64,000 nucleotides of DNA. It comes from Bacteroidia bacterium. GTDB taxonomy: Bacteria; Bacteroidota; Bacteroidia; NS11-12g; UBA9320. Under the pieces are notes generated by a model that was not told the origin of the DNA, did not search any database, and saw only the letters and a list, made by a program, of their open reading frames with translations. Shown here one piece after another: positions 16,983 through 24,711 of this stretch. Positions within the stretch are counted from its first letter, which is position 1, and each line of letters begins with the position of its first letter. The stretch spans positions 694,198 to 758,197 of the forward strand of contig JAGYJG010000001.1 of assembly GCA_018402155.1 (NCBI GenBank), written 5' to 3'. Both the position numbers and the translations under genes were made by a program.

Positions 16983-18008
16983 ATGATTATCAGAAGCAAA
17001 GCACCCCTTAGAATAGGATTAGCTGGCGGTGGCACGGATGTTAGCCCTTATTCAGATCTTTATGGTGGCTCTATTCTTAATGCGACTATAAATCTTTTTG
17101 CTAATACTACTATCATACCCACAGATAATGGTAAAATTCATTTAGAAGCTCAAGATATGGGACACATTGAAACCTTGGATAGTGCTAAAGTTTTGGATAC
17201 TAGTGGGCCTTTGGCTCTGCTCAAAGGAGTATACAACCGAATGATAAAAGACTTTATCAAAAAACCACTGTCTTTCGAAATGTATACAAGTGTAGATGCC
17301 CCTCCTGGTTCTGGTCTTGGAAGTAGTAGTACGTTGGTAGTTAGCATTATAGGTGCTTTTTCAGAATGGTATAATATTCCGCTAGGAGAATATGACATTG
17401 CACATTTGGCATATGAAATAGAACGTGAAGATCTCGGTTTAGCAGGCGGTAGGCAAGATCAATATGCCGCTACGTTTGGAGGTTTTAATTTTATGGAGTT
17501 CTATAAAGATGATAAGGTTATTGTAAATCCATTGAGAATAAAACAAAAATATGCTGCTGAACTCGAAAATAATTTAGTACTTTTTTATATGGGTACAAGC
17601 AGAGAATCTGCCCAAATTATAAAAAAACAAACTGATAATATACAAAAAAGTGATAATCATGCTCTCGAAGCTACACACCGCATTAAGTATCAAAGTCTGA
17701 AAATGAAGGAAATGATATTAATGGGGAAAATGGACGAAATAGGAGCGGTAATGCATCATGGTTGGGAATCAAAAAAAATGATAGCCGACGGCATTAGTAA
17801 TCCATTGATTGACGAAATATACCATACAGCACTTGAAAACGGTGCAACCGGGGGTAAGATAAGTGGAGCAGGGGGTGGTGGATTTTTCTTTTTCTACTGT
17901 CCAAGAGTATCACGCCATAAGCTTATAAAAAGTCTAGAAAAATATAATGTAAGTGCACAGAATTATAGTTTTACCCGCACTGGCCTTTACACATACACAC
18001 TGCTATGA
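16983..18008 (+). CDS. hddA: D-glycero-alpha-D-manno-heptose-7-phosphate kinase
   Basis: A 341-residue GHMP-family kinase. Family motifs: KAPLRIGLAGGGTDVSPY at the N-terminus, the nucleotide loop PPGSGLGSSSTLVVS (about 104-118) and the C-terminal SGAGGGGFFFF. The GGGTDV N-terminus and the neighbours (a sugar-1-phosphate nucleotidyltransferase and a GmhB-like phosphatase) point to HddA, which phosphorylates heptose-7-phosphate at O-1 on the way to GDP-D-glycero-alpha-D-manno-heptose for LPS or surface glycans. A related GHMP sugar kinase, such as an L-fucose kinase-like enzyme, is the alternative. Start at ATG 16983, placed by the -7 box just upstream. Its stop overlaps the next start (ATGA). 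Confidence 0.82.
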   Translation: MIIRSKAPLRIGLAGGGTDVSPYSDLYGGSILNATINLFANTTIIPTDNGKIHLEAQDMGHIETLDSAKVLDTSGPLALLKGVYNRMIKDFIKKPLSFEMYTSVDAPPGSGLGSSSTLVVSIIGAFSEWYNIPLGEYDIAHLAYEIEREDLGLAGGRQDQYAATFGGFNFMEFYKDDKVIVNPLRIKQKYAAELENNLVLFYMGTSRESAQIIKKQTDNIQKSDNHALEATHRIKYQSLKMKEMILMGKMDEIGAVMHHGWESKKMIADGISNPLIDEIYHTALENGATGGKISGAGGGGFFFFYCPRVSRHKLIKSLEKYNVSAQNYSFTRTGLYTYTLL

Positions 18009-18703
18009 AACTAGATGTAATAATACTCGCGGGTGGCTTAGGAACTCGTTTGGCAGCTGTAGTAAGCGATGTCCCTAAACCTATGGCTCCCGTGGGAGGC
18101 AAGCCGTTCTTAGAACAAATTTTGAAGACATTACCTGCTGCTCATGTAGCTAAAGTGATACTAGCAGTAGGATACAAATATGAAAAGATAAAAGCGTATT
18201 ATGGCTCAGATTTTAACGGTATACCACTTGTTTACTCTATAGAAGACGAACCCCTCGGAACTGGAGGAGGTATAGGTTTAGCAATGCAACAGGCCACTAC
18301 CGAACATATTCTAATTCTCAATGGAGATACTTTTTTTGATGTTAACTTAGCAGAAATGTTCGAGGTACATACCAACGAAAATGCTACGTTGACTTTGGCA
18401 CTAAAACAAATGACAAAGCCAGACAGATACGGTACAGTATTATTAGAAAAACATACCGTAGTACGTTTTCAAGAGAAGCAAAAATTTTTGCCTACAGGAC
18501 TCATAAATGGGGGAGTCTATTTAGCCAACAAATCTCTAACCAATGAGCTTCCTTCGGTAGCTAATTATTCTTTTGAAACTGAAGTTTTAGAGGCAAAAGT
18601 GGAAACTGGAAAATTAAAAGGATATATTTCCACGGGTAATTTTATAGACATAGGTATTCCAGAAGATTATGAGCGAGCACAACAAATATTTGCCCAAGGC
18701 TAA
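18005..18703 (+). CDS. hddC: Heptose-1-phosphate guanylyltransferase (HddC-like nucleotidyltransferase)
   Basis: A 232-residue nucleotidyltransferase of the GlmU/RmlA/GMP type with LAGGLGTRLAAVVSDVPKPMAPVGGKPFLE, which is the P-loop-like signature and catalytic lysine. LILNGDTFFDVN supplies the Mg-binding Asp, and GTGGGIGLA and INGGVYL are also present. By context it should activate D-glycero-D-manno-heptose-1-phosphate with GTP; the nucleotide preference cannot be read directly. The start codon overlaps the stop of the kinase gene by four bases and the end overlaps the phosphatase gene by 35 bp, so the three are one operon. Confidence 0.8.
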   Translation: MKLDVIILAGGLGTRLAAVVSDVPKPMAPVGGKPFLEQILKTLPAAHVAKVILAVGYKYEKIKAYYGSDFNGIPLVYSIEDEPLGTGGGIGLAMQQATTEHILILNGDTFFDVNLAEMFEVHTNENATLTLALKQMTKPDRYGTVLLEKHTVVRFQEKQKFLPTGLINGGVYLANKSLTNELPSVANYSFETEVLEAKVETGKLKGYISTGNFIDIGIPEDYERAQQIFAQG

Positions 18704-19235
18704 AGATTGTCAGGACTACACGCTATTTGTAGACCGAGACGGAGTTTTGAATCAATATATCGTGAATGATTACGCACGAAAACCCGAGGACTTAGTCTTG
18801 GTGCCAGGTATTATAGATGCCTTAAAAACTGCAAAGAGACTATTTAAACATGTTATTTTAGTAACAAATCAGCAAGGGGTCGGTAAAGAGTTGATGACTG
18901 ATAGTGACTTAGAAAATGTACATTTAAAAATATACAATAATCTAAAAAACAATGGATTAAATTGGTTTGACGCAGCTTTTTATGCCCCCTATTTAAAAAC
19001 AGAAAATCACAATTGGCGTAAGCCAAATAACGGGATGTTACTTCAAGGTAAGAATTATTTTCCGAACGTAGATTGGCATAAAAGTATAATGGTAGGAGAC
19101 TCACTTTCAGATATGAAACTTGCTGATAGCTTGGATCTAATTAAGGTACGTATAAAAAACCCTCAATTTAACTTTGATAATCAAGATTTTTACTTTTTGT
19201 CGTTTGCAGATTTCATAGCACATTTCAAAATATAA
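18669..19235 (+). CDS. gmhB: HAD-IIIA phosphatase, GmhB-like (heptose bisphosphate 7-phosphatase)
   Basis: A 188-residue HAD hydrolase. Motif I is LFVDRDGVLNQ (Asp nucleophile and Asp acid/base). Motif II is ILVTNQQGVG. Motif III/IV is WRKPNNGMLLQG with MVGDSLSDMKLA. The RDGVLN, TNQQGVG and RKPNxGM pattern is that of GmhB/histidinol phosphatase. In context it should remove the 7-phosphate of heptose-1,7-bisphosphate. Odd points: the Cys/His zinc loop that GmhB usually carries before the RKP motif is missing (FYAPYLKTENHNWRKP has no Cys), and the gene overlaps hddC by 35 bp. No gmhA isomerase gene is adjacent. Confidence 0.75.
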   Translation: MSEHNKYLPKAKDCQDYTLFVDRDGVLNQYIVNDYARKPEDLVLVPGIIDALKTAKRLFKHVILVTNQQGVGKELMTDSDLENVHLKIYNNLKNNGLNWFDAAFYAPYLKTENHNWRKPNNGMLLQGKNYFPNVDWHKSIMVGDSLSDMKLADSLDLIKVRIKNPQFNFDNQDFYFLSFADFIAHFKI

Positions 19236-19287
19236 AATATGGTACAACTATTGCTCAGTATGTAACGTTTACTAAAACAAAGAGCTT

Positions 19288-19295
19288 TATCTTTG
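19288..19295 (+). promoter_or_regulatory. -7 box of the T9SS type B adhesin gene
   Basis: TATCTTTG is an exact TAnnTTTG match ending 12 bp before the ATG at 19308. TTTA at 19268-19271 could be a weak -33 element. Confidence 0.5.
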
Positions 19296-19307
19296 TGAAG
19301 TTTAGGA

Positions 19308-22300
19308 ATGATATTAATGCGGAGATATCTTGTTGTAATAGTTAGCTTTTTAGCCTTGGCTTTGCCTTCCTCTGCCACTCATCTTGTTGGTGGGTATATG
19401 AACTACACCTTCGTAGGAAAACTTGCAAATGGCGATTCGAGATACAAGATTACGTTCAACGTTTACCGCGATTGTGATGACGGTATACCATTGGACAATA
19501 CTATCAAACTAGGTGTTTATCTTAATGATGCTGCAACATCGTTGAATCAAAATCCTGTATTTACACTTGTTAGAAAACAAAAAGTAGATGCGCCTGGATC
19601 GGTAGATTGCCCCGATATACAGGCAAATGTCTGTATCGAAGAAGGTCTTTATGAAGGTATTGTGACGTTAAAGCCATACTCGGGCGGCTATCATATAACC
19701 TACACAGTGTGTTGTAGAAATACACAAGCTAATATTACCCAAACTGGCAGCGATCCTAGCCAAGGACAAACATACTATTGCTTTATCCCCAATACAGATT
19801 TAGAGAACAATTCTCCATCTTTTTACGGCGTTCCTAGTCCGTATATGTGTGCCAATGATACTACTTCTTTTCTTTTTGATGCCATAGATAGAGATGGAGA
19901 TAGTTTGGCTTATCGTTTTATGCGACCATTTAATTCAGGAGGTGTAGGCGTAATCATAATCGAGCCTTCACCAACATTGGATACTCCCATGTTAGCTTAT
20001 AAACCAGGTTATAGTTTTAGGCAACCTTTTGGAGCTGCGGGACATGTATTTATCGATCATCAAACTGGATATACCGAGCTTTTTTCCAATCAAACAGGAC
20101 GTTTTGTCTTGGGTGTGGAAGTACGTGAATTTAGAAATGGTATTTTAATAAGTACAACTCGTTTAGATTTGTCAATCATCGTCTTGGATTGTGCACCAAA
20201 TAAAATTCCCGAAATATTCAGCAATAGTGATAAAAGGCTTCGTGTACAAGCTGGTGATGAAATATGCTTTGATGTAACAGCGACAGACGAAAATGACCCC
20301 AATGGAGATATTGTGAGATTAAAAGGTAGAGGCGGATTATTAGGCGTAGGCGGCTCTATAGACGGAACCTTGGCTACCTTTACTGATGTAGCGGGCCAGC
20401 CCACTGCGACTAGTGAATTTTGTTGGATTCCAGATTGTGATGCTGCTCGTAGTGAGCCGTATATCGCATATTTTACTGTGGAAGACGGCGGATGCCCACC
20501 TAAATCAAATAACCTAGATGTTGTAATATATGTAGACCCTTTTGAGGGAGCTGAATTACTAGAAGGCCCAGATGAAGTATGTGAAGGGAATGAGGCTACC
20601 TACCGCGTGACTGACGGAAAGCAGGCTTCTACCTTTGAGTGGCAAATAGAAGAAGGAGAAATACTTGGAGCAAGAAATACCCCAGAACTGCGCGTAAGGT
20701 GGAACGGTAGTGGCACTGGATTATTGCGGGTAAGGGAAGTAAGCGCAGGAGGCTGTCTTGGAAATTGGATAGAGAAAGATGTCGTTTTGGTGCCTAGTCC
20801 TGCAAAACCTAACATTATAGGCAGAGATACAGTGTGCAAAAATGAATTTGGACTTCTCTACACGGTAGCAGCTGTAACAGGTGTATCGTACTATTGGAAT
20901 ACCATAAATGCTACCATTGGTACAATAAACGGTAATACCATTAGCATAACGGATTATGATGTGCCCTCTTTTATTGTACAAAGTGCAATTACTAATGAAT
21001 TGGGATGTGCAAGTGATACCGTAGAAAAAAATGTTTTAGTAAGCGTTCCAAACCCCATTTTGTTAGGGCCTAACATAGTTTGCCCCAATGCTAAAGGAAT
21101 AGCATATTCTGCTGAAGGTTCAATTAATTCTGCATATATGTGGGATGTTTTGGGTGGAACTATTGCAAGCGGTGCTTCTACCGAATCCATTACCATAGAC
21201 TGGGGCAATGAGGGTATAGGTACTATAAAGGTTGAAGAGATAAATTCGCTTGGCTGTAGAAGTGAACCTTTTGAATTGATTGTAAATAAAACGTATGTTT
21301 TAAAGATTGATAGCATTTTAGGCAAAATAGAAGTATGTGAGTTTGACCAAGGTGAAATATACGAAGTAGAAGAATCAAATGGTAGTGTTTACGACTGGGT
21401 AGTAGCTGGTGGCACACAAGTATTTGGAGATTCTAGCAAACGCATTGGTATAGATTGGGGTCTCGCTGGCATGGCTTCTGTGAGCGTGATACAGAGGGCT
21501 TTTGATGCTGTAAACGACAAAAATTGCTTGAGTCCACCATTTATTTTACCCGTAATTATATATCCTAAGCCAACCTCAGACCTAATAGTTGGTGCTACGG
21601 AAGTATGCCAAGCAGCGGGAACATCAGAATATACTATCACTGGGCTCCCAAATTCTAACTACCGCTGGTCCATCAACGGGAGTGACCAAAATATAGAAGG
21701 TCAAGGTAGTAACACAGTAACAATTTTTTGGAACCAAAGTGGAATATTCACGCTATCGGTACAGGAAATTTCGATAAACGGTTGCCTAGGAGATGTGGTA
21801 GATACCCTCATTTTGGTTAATCCAAAGCCGGCAACTTCGCCTATAATAGGAGAAAATATTATTTGTCCTACGCGTTTTGAACAGCAGGTGTATAGTGTTT
21901 CAGGGTTTCCTACTTCTAGCTTTGTGTGGGAAGTGCAAGGAGCTCTAACTATGGAGCAAGACGGCAGAAATACAGCAACTGTAAGTTGGGATACTACGAA
22001 AAGTAAAGGAAATATCTGGGTAGTAGAAATAAGCGATAAAGGCTGTAAAGGTGATACGGTGTATTTTGATGTTACCATTGATAGACTAGCTATTGATCTA
22101 AGATTTGTTACGGTTGGTACACCAGACGATAGAATGATTATAGACTGGCAATTGCTTAATAACAGTGTGGCAAACGAGCTTAGTATCGAAAAACGAAAAG
22201 CAGGCGCAGGCAACAGTTGGCAAACCATAGCTACTGTATCAGGCACTATTACCAATTATCTTGAAGCTGATATAAATACCGACTTATATCCTTTTGAATA

Positions 22301-22904
22301 CCGTATAGTTGGATTAAATAAATGCGGTGTGCTTATCTATTCTGAGCCACACACCAATATTTGGTTATCTGGGGAGCAGGATGAAAGCTTTAATTCTATT
22401 TTGCAATTTACTGATTACTTAGGTTGGGAAAATGGCGTGGATATTTATGATTTACTTTTGGAAGATAACGTGAGTGCTTACCGCATTGAATATCCAGATG
22501 CTTTACCCCTCGAGATACTATCCTTACCACACAACCCCAAGCAGTTTCGCAAGTGTTTTAGAGTGCAAGCTAAAGAACTTGATGGAGAAGAAACTACATC
22601 TCTCAGCAATGAAATTTGCTTCTTTTTTTCGCCAGAAATTTACGTACCTAATGCATTTACCGCCAATAATGACGGTCTGAACGATGGCTTTGGAGTAAAA
22701 GGTGTTGCAATTAATGAGTTTGAAATTACTATTTTTAACAGATGGGGAGAAAAATTATATACCTCTAGTGATATAGACCAAAAATGGATACCAGAATATC
22801 GTGGTGCAGACGTTCAAATTGGTACCTATGTCTACCTAATAAAATACACTGATTTTGAGAACAAAGTCTATCAAAAAACGGGCACTATTATTCTGCTTCG
22901 TTGA
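19308..22904 (+). CDS. Giant secreted protein with PKD-like repeats and T9SS type B (gliding motility-associated) sorting domain
   Basis: A 1198-residue secreted protein. The signal peptide is RRYLVVIVSFLALALPSSA, after either ATG 19308 or ATG 19317. The first 400 residues begin ATHLVGGYMNYTF and are typical of large Bacteroidota surface proteins. From about 415 to 960 there are roughly six degenerate repeats of 85-90 residues. Each has an early Cys (DxVCxGxxxxY pattern), a central Trp, a DWG/RWN motif and a late GC(L/K)G; these are PKD-like beta-sandwich domains. The end (from about 1105, SPEIYVPNAFTANNDGLND) is a type B C-terminal sorting domain, sending the protein through the type IX machinery to the surface. 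It follows the heptose operon; a link through T9SS A-LPS anchoring is speculation. Confidence 0.88.
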   Translation: MILMRRYLVVIVSFLALALPSSATHLVGGYMNYTFVGKLANGDSRYKITFNVYRDCDDGIPLDNTIKLGVYLNDAATSLNQNPVFTLVRKQKVDAPGSVDCPDIQANVCIEEGLYEGIVTLKPYSGGYHITYTVCCRNTQANITQTGSDPSQGQTYYCFIPNTDLENNSPSFYGVPSPYMCANDTTSFLFDAIDRDGDSLAYRFMRPFNSGGVGVIIIEPSPTLDTPMLAYKPGYSFRQPFGAAGHVFIDHQTGYTELFSNQTGRFVLGVEVREFRNGILISTTRLDLSIIVLDCAPNKIPEIFSNSDKRLRVQAGDEICFDVTATDENDPNGDIVRLKGRGGLLGVGGSIDGTLATFTDVAGQPTATSEFCWIPDCDAARSEPYIAYFTVEDGGCPPKSNNLDVVIYVDPFEGAELLEGPDEVCEGNEATYRVTDGKQASTFEWQIEEGEILGARNTPELRVRWNGSGTGLLRVREVSAGGCLGNWIEKDVVLVPSPAKPNIIGRDTVCKNEFGLLYTVAAVTGVSYYWNTINATIGTINGNTISITDYDVPSFIVQSAITNELGCASDTVEKNVLVSVPNPILLGPNIVCPNAKGIAYSAEGSINSAYMWDVLGGTIASGASTESITIDWGNEGIGTIKVEEINSLGCRSEPFELIVNKTYVLKIDSILGKIEVCEFDQGEIYEVEESNGSVYDWVVAGGTQVFGDSSKRIGIDWGLAGMASVSVIQRAFDAVNDKNCLSPPFILPVIIYPKPTSDLIVGATEVCQAAGTSEYTITGLPNSNYRWSINGSDQNIEGQGSNTVTIFWNQSGIFTLSVQEISINGCLGDVVDTLILVNPKPATSPIIGENIICPTRFEQQVYSVSGFPTSSFVWEVQGALTMEQDGRNTATVSWDTTKSKGNIWVVEISDKGCKGDTVYFDVTIDRLAIDLRFVTVGTPDDRMIIDWQLLNNSVANELSIEKRKAGAGNSWQTIATVSGTITNYLEADINTDLYPFEYRIVGLNKCGVLIYSEPHTNIWLSGEQDESFNSILQFTDYLGWENGVDIYDLLLEDNVSAYRIEYPDALPLEILSLPHNPKQFRKCFRVQAKELDGEETTSLSNEICFFFSPEIYVPNAFTANNDGLNDGFGVKGVAINEFEITIFNRWGEKLYTSSDIDQKWIPEYRGADVQIGTYVYLIKYTDFENKVYQKTGTIILLR

Positions 22905-22970
22905 TAGTTTTTAATATCAAGAGTAAGGATTCTCTAATGTTTTTACTTTTCGGTATAGCGAATTTTCGCA

Positions 22971-23588
22971 CTACCAGCTAACAGTTATTATTTTTTTAGT
23001 TTCAAAAAATGGTTCAGGAAGAGACTCATATAGGTTAGTTTCGAGCCATTTTGCATTTTTATATATAGCAGTAAACTCATTTTTTTCTATCGTCAAATCC
23101 CCACCTTTCAAAAAGATGTGCTTGCCATCATTTGCAAGTGCATTTTTGGTGTATTTGACTAATTTATCAGCAGATGCAACGGCTCTAGAAACTACCGTAG
23201 AGTACCTTTCGGTAATGTTTTCAAAACGATCGTTAAGTACAGTCACATTTTGTAAATCTAAAGCCTCAACTACACCATTTATAACAGTAGTTTTTTTTCG
23301 GATACTGTCTACAAGAGTAAATGACGTGTCTGGGAAACATATAGCTAATGGTATTCCAGGAAATCCTCCCCCTGTGCCAATATCGAGTACCTTGTCTCCC
23401 GGATTGAAGGGATAGAGCTTCGCAATACTAAGGGAATGTAAGACATGATTGCAATAAAATTCATCAATATCTTTTCTACTTATAACATTGATTTTTGCGT
23501 TCCAATCCTCATATAGTGGCTTGAGTTGAGCTATTCTGTCAATTTGTAGAGCAGTGAGGGTTGGAAAGTATTTTTTAATTAATTCCAT
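22971..23588 (-). CDS. rsmG: 16S rRNA (guanine-527 N7)-methyltransferase
   Basis: A 205-residue class I methyltransferase of the RsmG/GidB family. The SAM loop is VLDIGTGGGFPGIPLAI, followed by FTLVDSIRKK and the family motif NVTVLNDRFENI, and SRAVAS precedes the active site. It methylates G527 of 16S rRNA. Loss in other bacteria gives low-level streptomycin resistance. Start at ATG 23586-23588, overlapping the end of the upstream glycosyltransferase gene by 10 bp, so it is translated as the last gene of a three-gene operon. Confidence 0.95.
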   Translation of the reverse strand: MELIKKYFPTLTALQIDRIAQLKPLYEDWNAKINVISRKDIDEFYCNHVLHSLSIAKLYPFNPGDKVLDIGTGGGFPGIPLAICFPDTSFTLVDSIRKKTTVINGVVEALDLQNVTVLNDRFENITERYSTVVSRAVASADKLVKYTKNALANDGKHIFLKGGDLTIEKNEFTAIYKNAKWLETNLYESLPEPFFETKKIITVSW

Positions 23589-24700
23589 GTTTTTGGTTTT
23601 AAAAATGGTCTGGCAAAGCCGAAGATAATGAGATAAATAGTGTAAAGAATGTCATAGTAGGGAAGGGCGAAGCCTATTTTTTTGTAACCCAAATGTTTTG
23701 AGGGTTTGAACATAACAATCCATTGTACAGACCACTTACTTATTAGTATGCAGACACTAAGGTACCAAAATGATGGAGATAGTGCTACTATAGCAATTGC
23801 ACAAGCATAAGTAAGTAAGTGAGCAAGTGAGTAAATTCCTAAAAAGAGTTTTAGTTTGGTAGTATATAACTTACCAGTGCTCAAATGACGTATCTTTTGT
23901 TTAAACCATGTTCCAAGGCTTTTAGGCCCTTCAGATTGTGTAAAACTGTCAGGGTCTATACAAATAGCAGTGTTTTTATTTGAAGCAACTTCTTGTACAA
24001 ACAAATCATCGTCTCCAGATAGAATATGTTGATGGTTAGCAAATCCTTTATTTTGAAAAAATAAGGTTTTGGTATAGGCTAGGTTTCTGCCTACCCCCAT
24101 ATAAGGATAACCTTTTTTTGCATAACTGAGATATTGCAGTGCAGTGTGAAAAGTCTCATAATGTACCATAGAGCCCAGTAGGTTTTTTGTAACTGTGAGA
24201 GGAGAGTTACCTAGCAGTATTTCTTTTTCGTCTTCTAGGTGATTCATCATACACTCTATCCACTTGTTTGTCATTGGTTTACAATCGGCATCGGTAAAAA
24301 GTAAGTACTCGTAACTAGCTGCTTTTATTCCCAAAGTCAGAGCAAATTTTTTACCTCGTTGAAATTGCTCCTTCAGCTCTACGGTTACTATTTTCAGTTT
24401 GGGATAGGTGAGTGCTAGTTCTTTTAGGTAGTCTTTAGTTCCATCATAACTGCCATCATTAATTACTACCACTTCAAAAATTGAGTAGTTTTGGGTGAGT
24501 ATGTGAGGTAAATTACGTTTTAAGTTATGTAGCTCATTTCTTGCAGCAATTATTACAGATACTGGCTTATCGCTTTTGTTTGACACTGAATGATTATTAA
24601 GCCCTGTAAAAAAATATAGATAATAACTGTATAATGTTATTAGAGAAACACAGCTTATGCCCAGCAATATTTCGGCTTCGATTGTTAAAGCACTAGTCAT
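23579..24700 (-). CDS. Membrane-bound family 2 glycosyltransferase
   Basis: A 373-residue GT-A fold transferase. An N-terminal membrane helix (about 8-32) is followed by the GT2 core: PVSVIIAARNELHNLKRNLP, VVVINDGSYDGTKDY, then LLFTDADCKP (the DxD-like metal site) and SGDDDLFVQE (about 228-237, acceptor side). Two to three C-terminal helices close the protein. The HLSTG segment after the core stands in for the usual QxxRW motif. The substrate is unknown: a cell-wall, lipid or surface-glycan sugar is likely. It begins 11 bp after the AAA+ gene and overlaps rsmG. Confidence 0.85.
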   Translation of the reverse strand: MTSALTIEAEILLGISCVSLITLYSYYLYFFTGLNNHSVSNKSDKPVSVIIAARNELHNLKRNLPHILTQNYSIFEVVVINDGSYDGTKDYLKELALTYPKLKIVTVELKEQFQRGKKFALTLGIKAASYEYLLFTDADCKPMTNKWIECMMNHLEDEKEILLGNSPLTVTKNLLGSMVHYETFHTALQYLSYAKKGYPYMGVGRNLAYTKTLFFQNKGFANHQHILSGDDDLFVQEVASNKNTAICIDPDSFTQSEGPKSLGTWFKQKIRHLSTGKLYTTKLKLFLGIYSLAHLLTYACAIAIVALSPSFWYLSVCILISKWSVQWIVMFKPSKHLGYKKIGFALPYYDILYTIYLIIFGFARPFLKPKTWN

Positions 24701-24711
24701 ATAATTAATTT

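Noticed and set aside
21701-22255. Open frame of 184 codons on the minus strand
   Set aside because: Antisense to the PKD-like repeats of the giant T9SS protein; no motif.
19900-22600. Short tandem DNA repeats in the giant adhesin
   Set aside because: The repeats are at protein-domain level only and are diverged in DNA; no satellite or recombination-prone repeat is visible.
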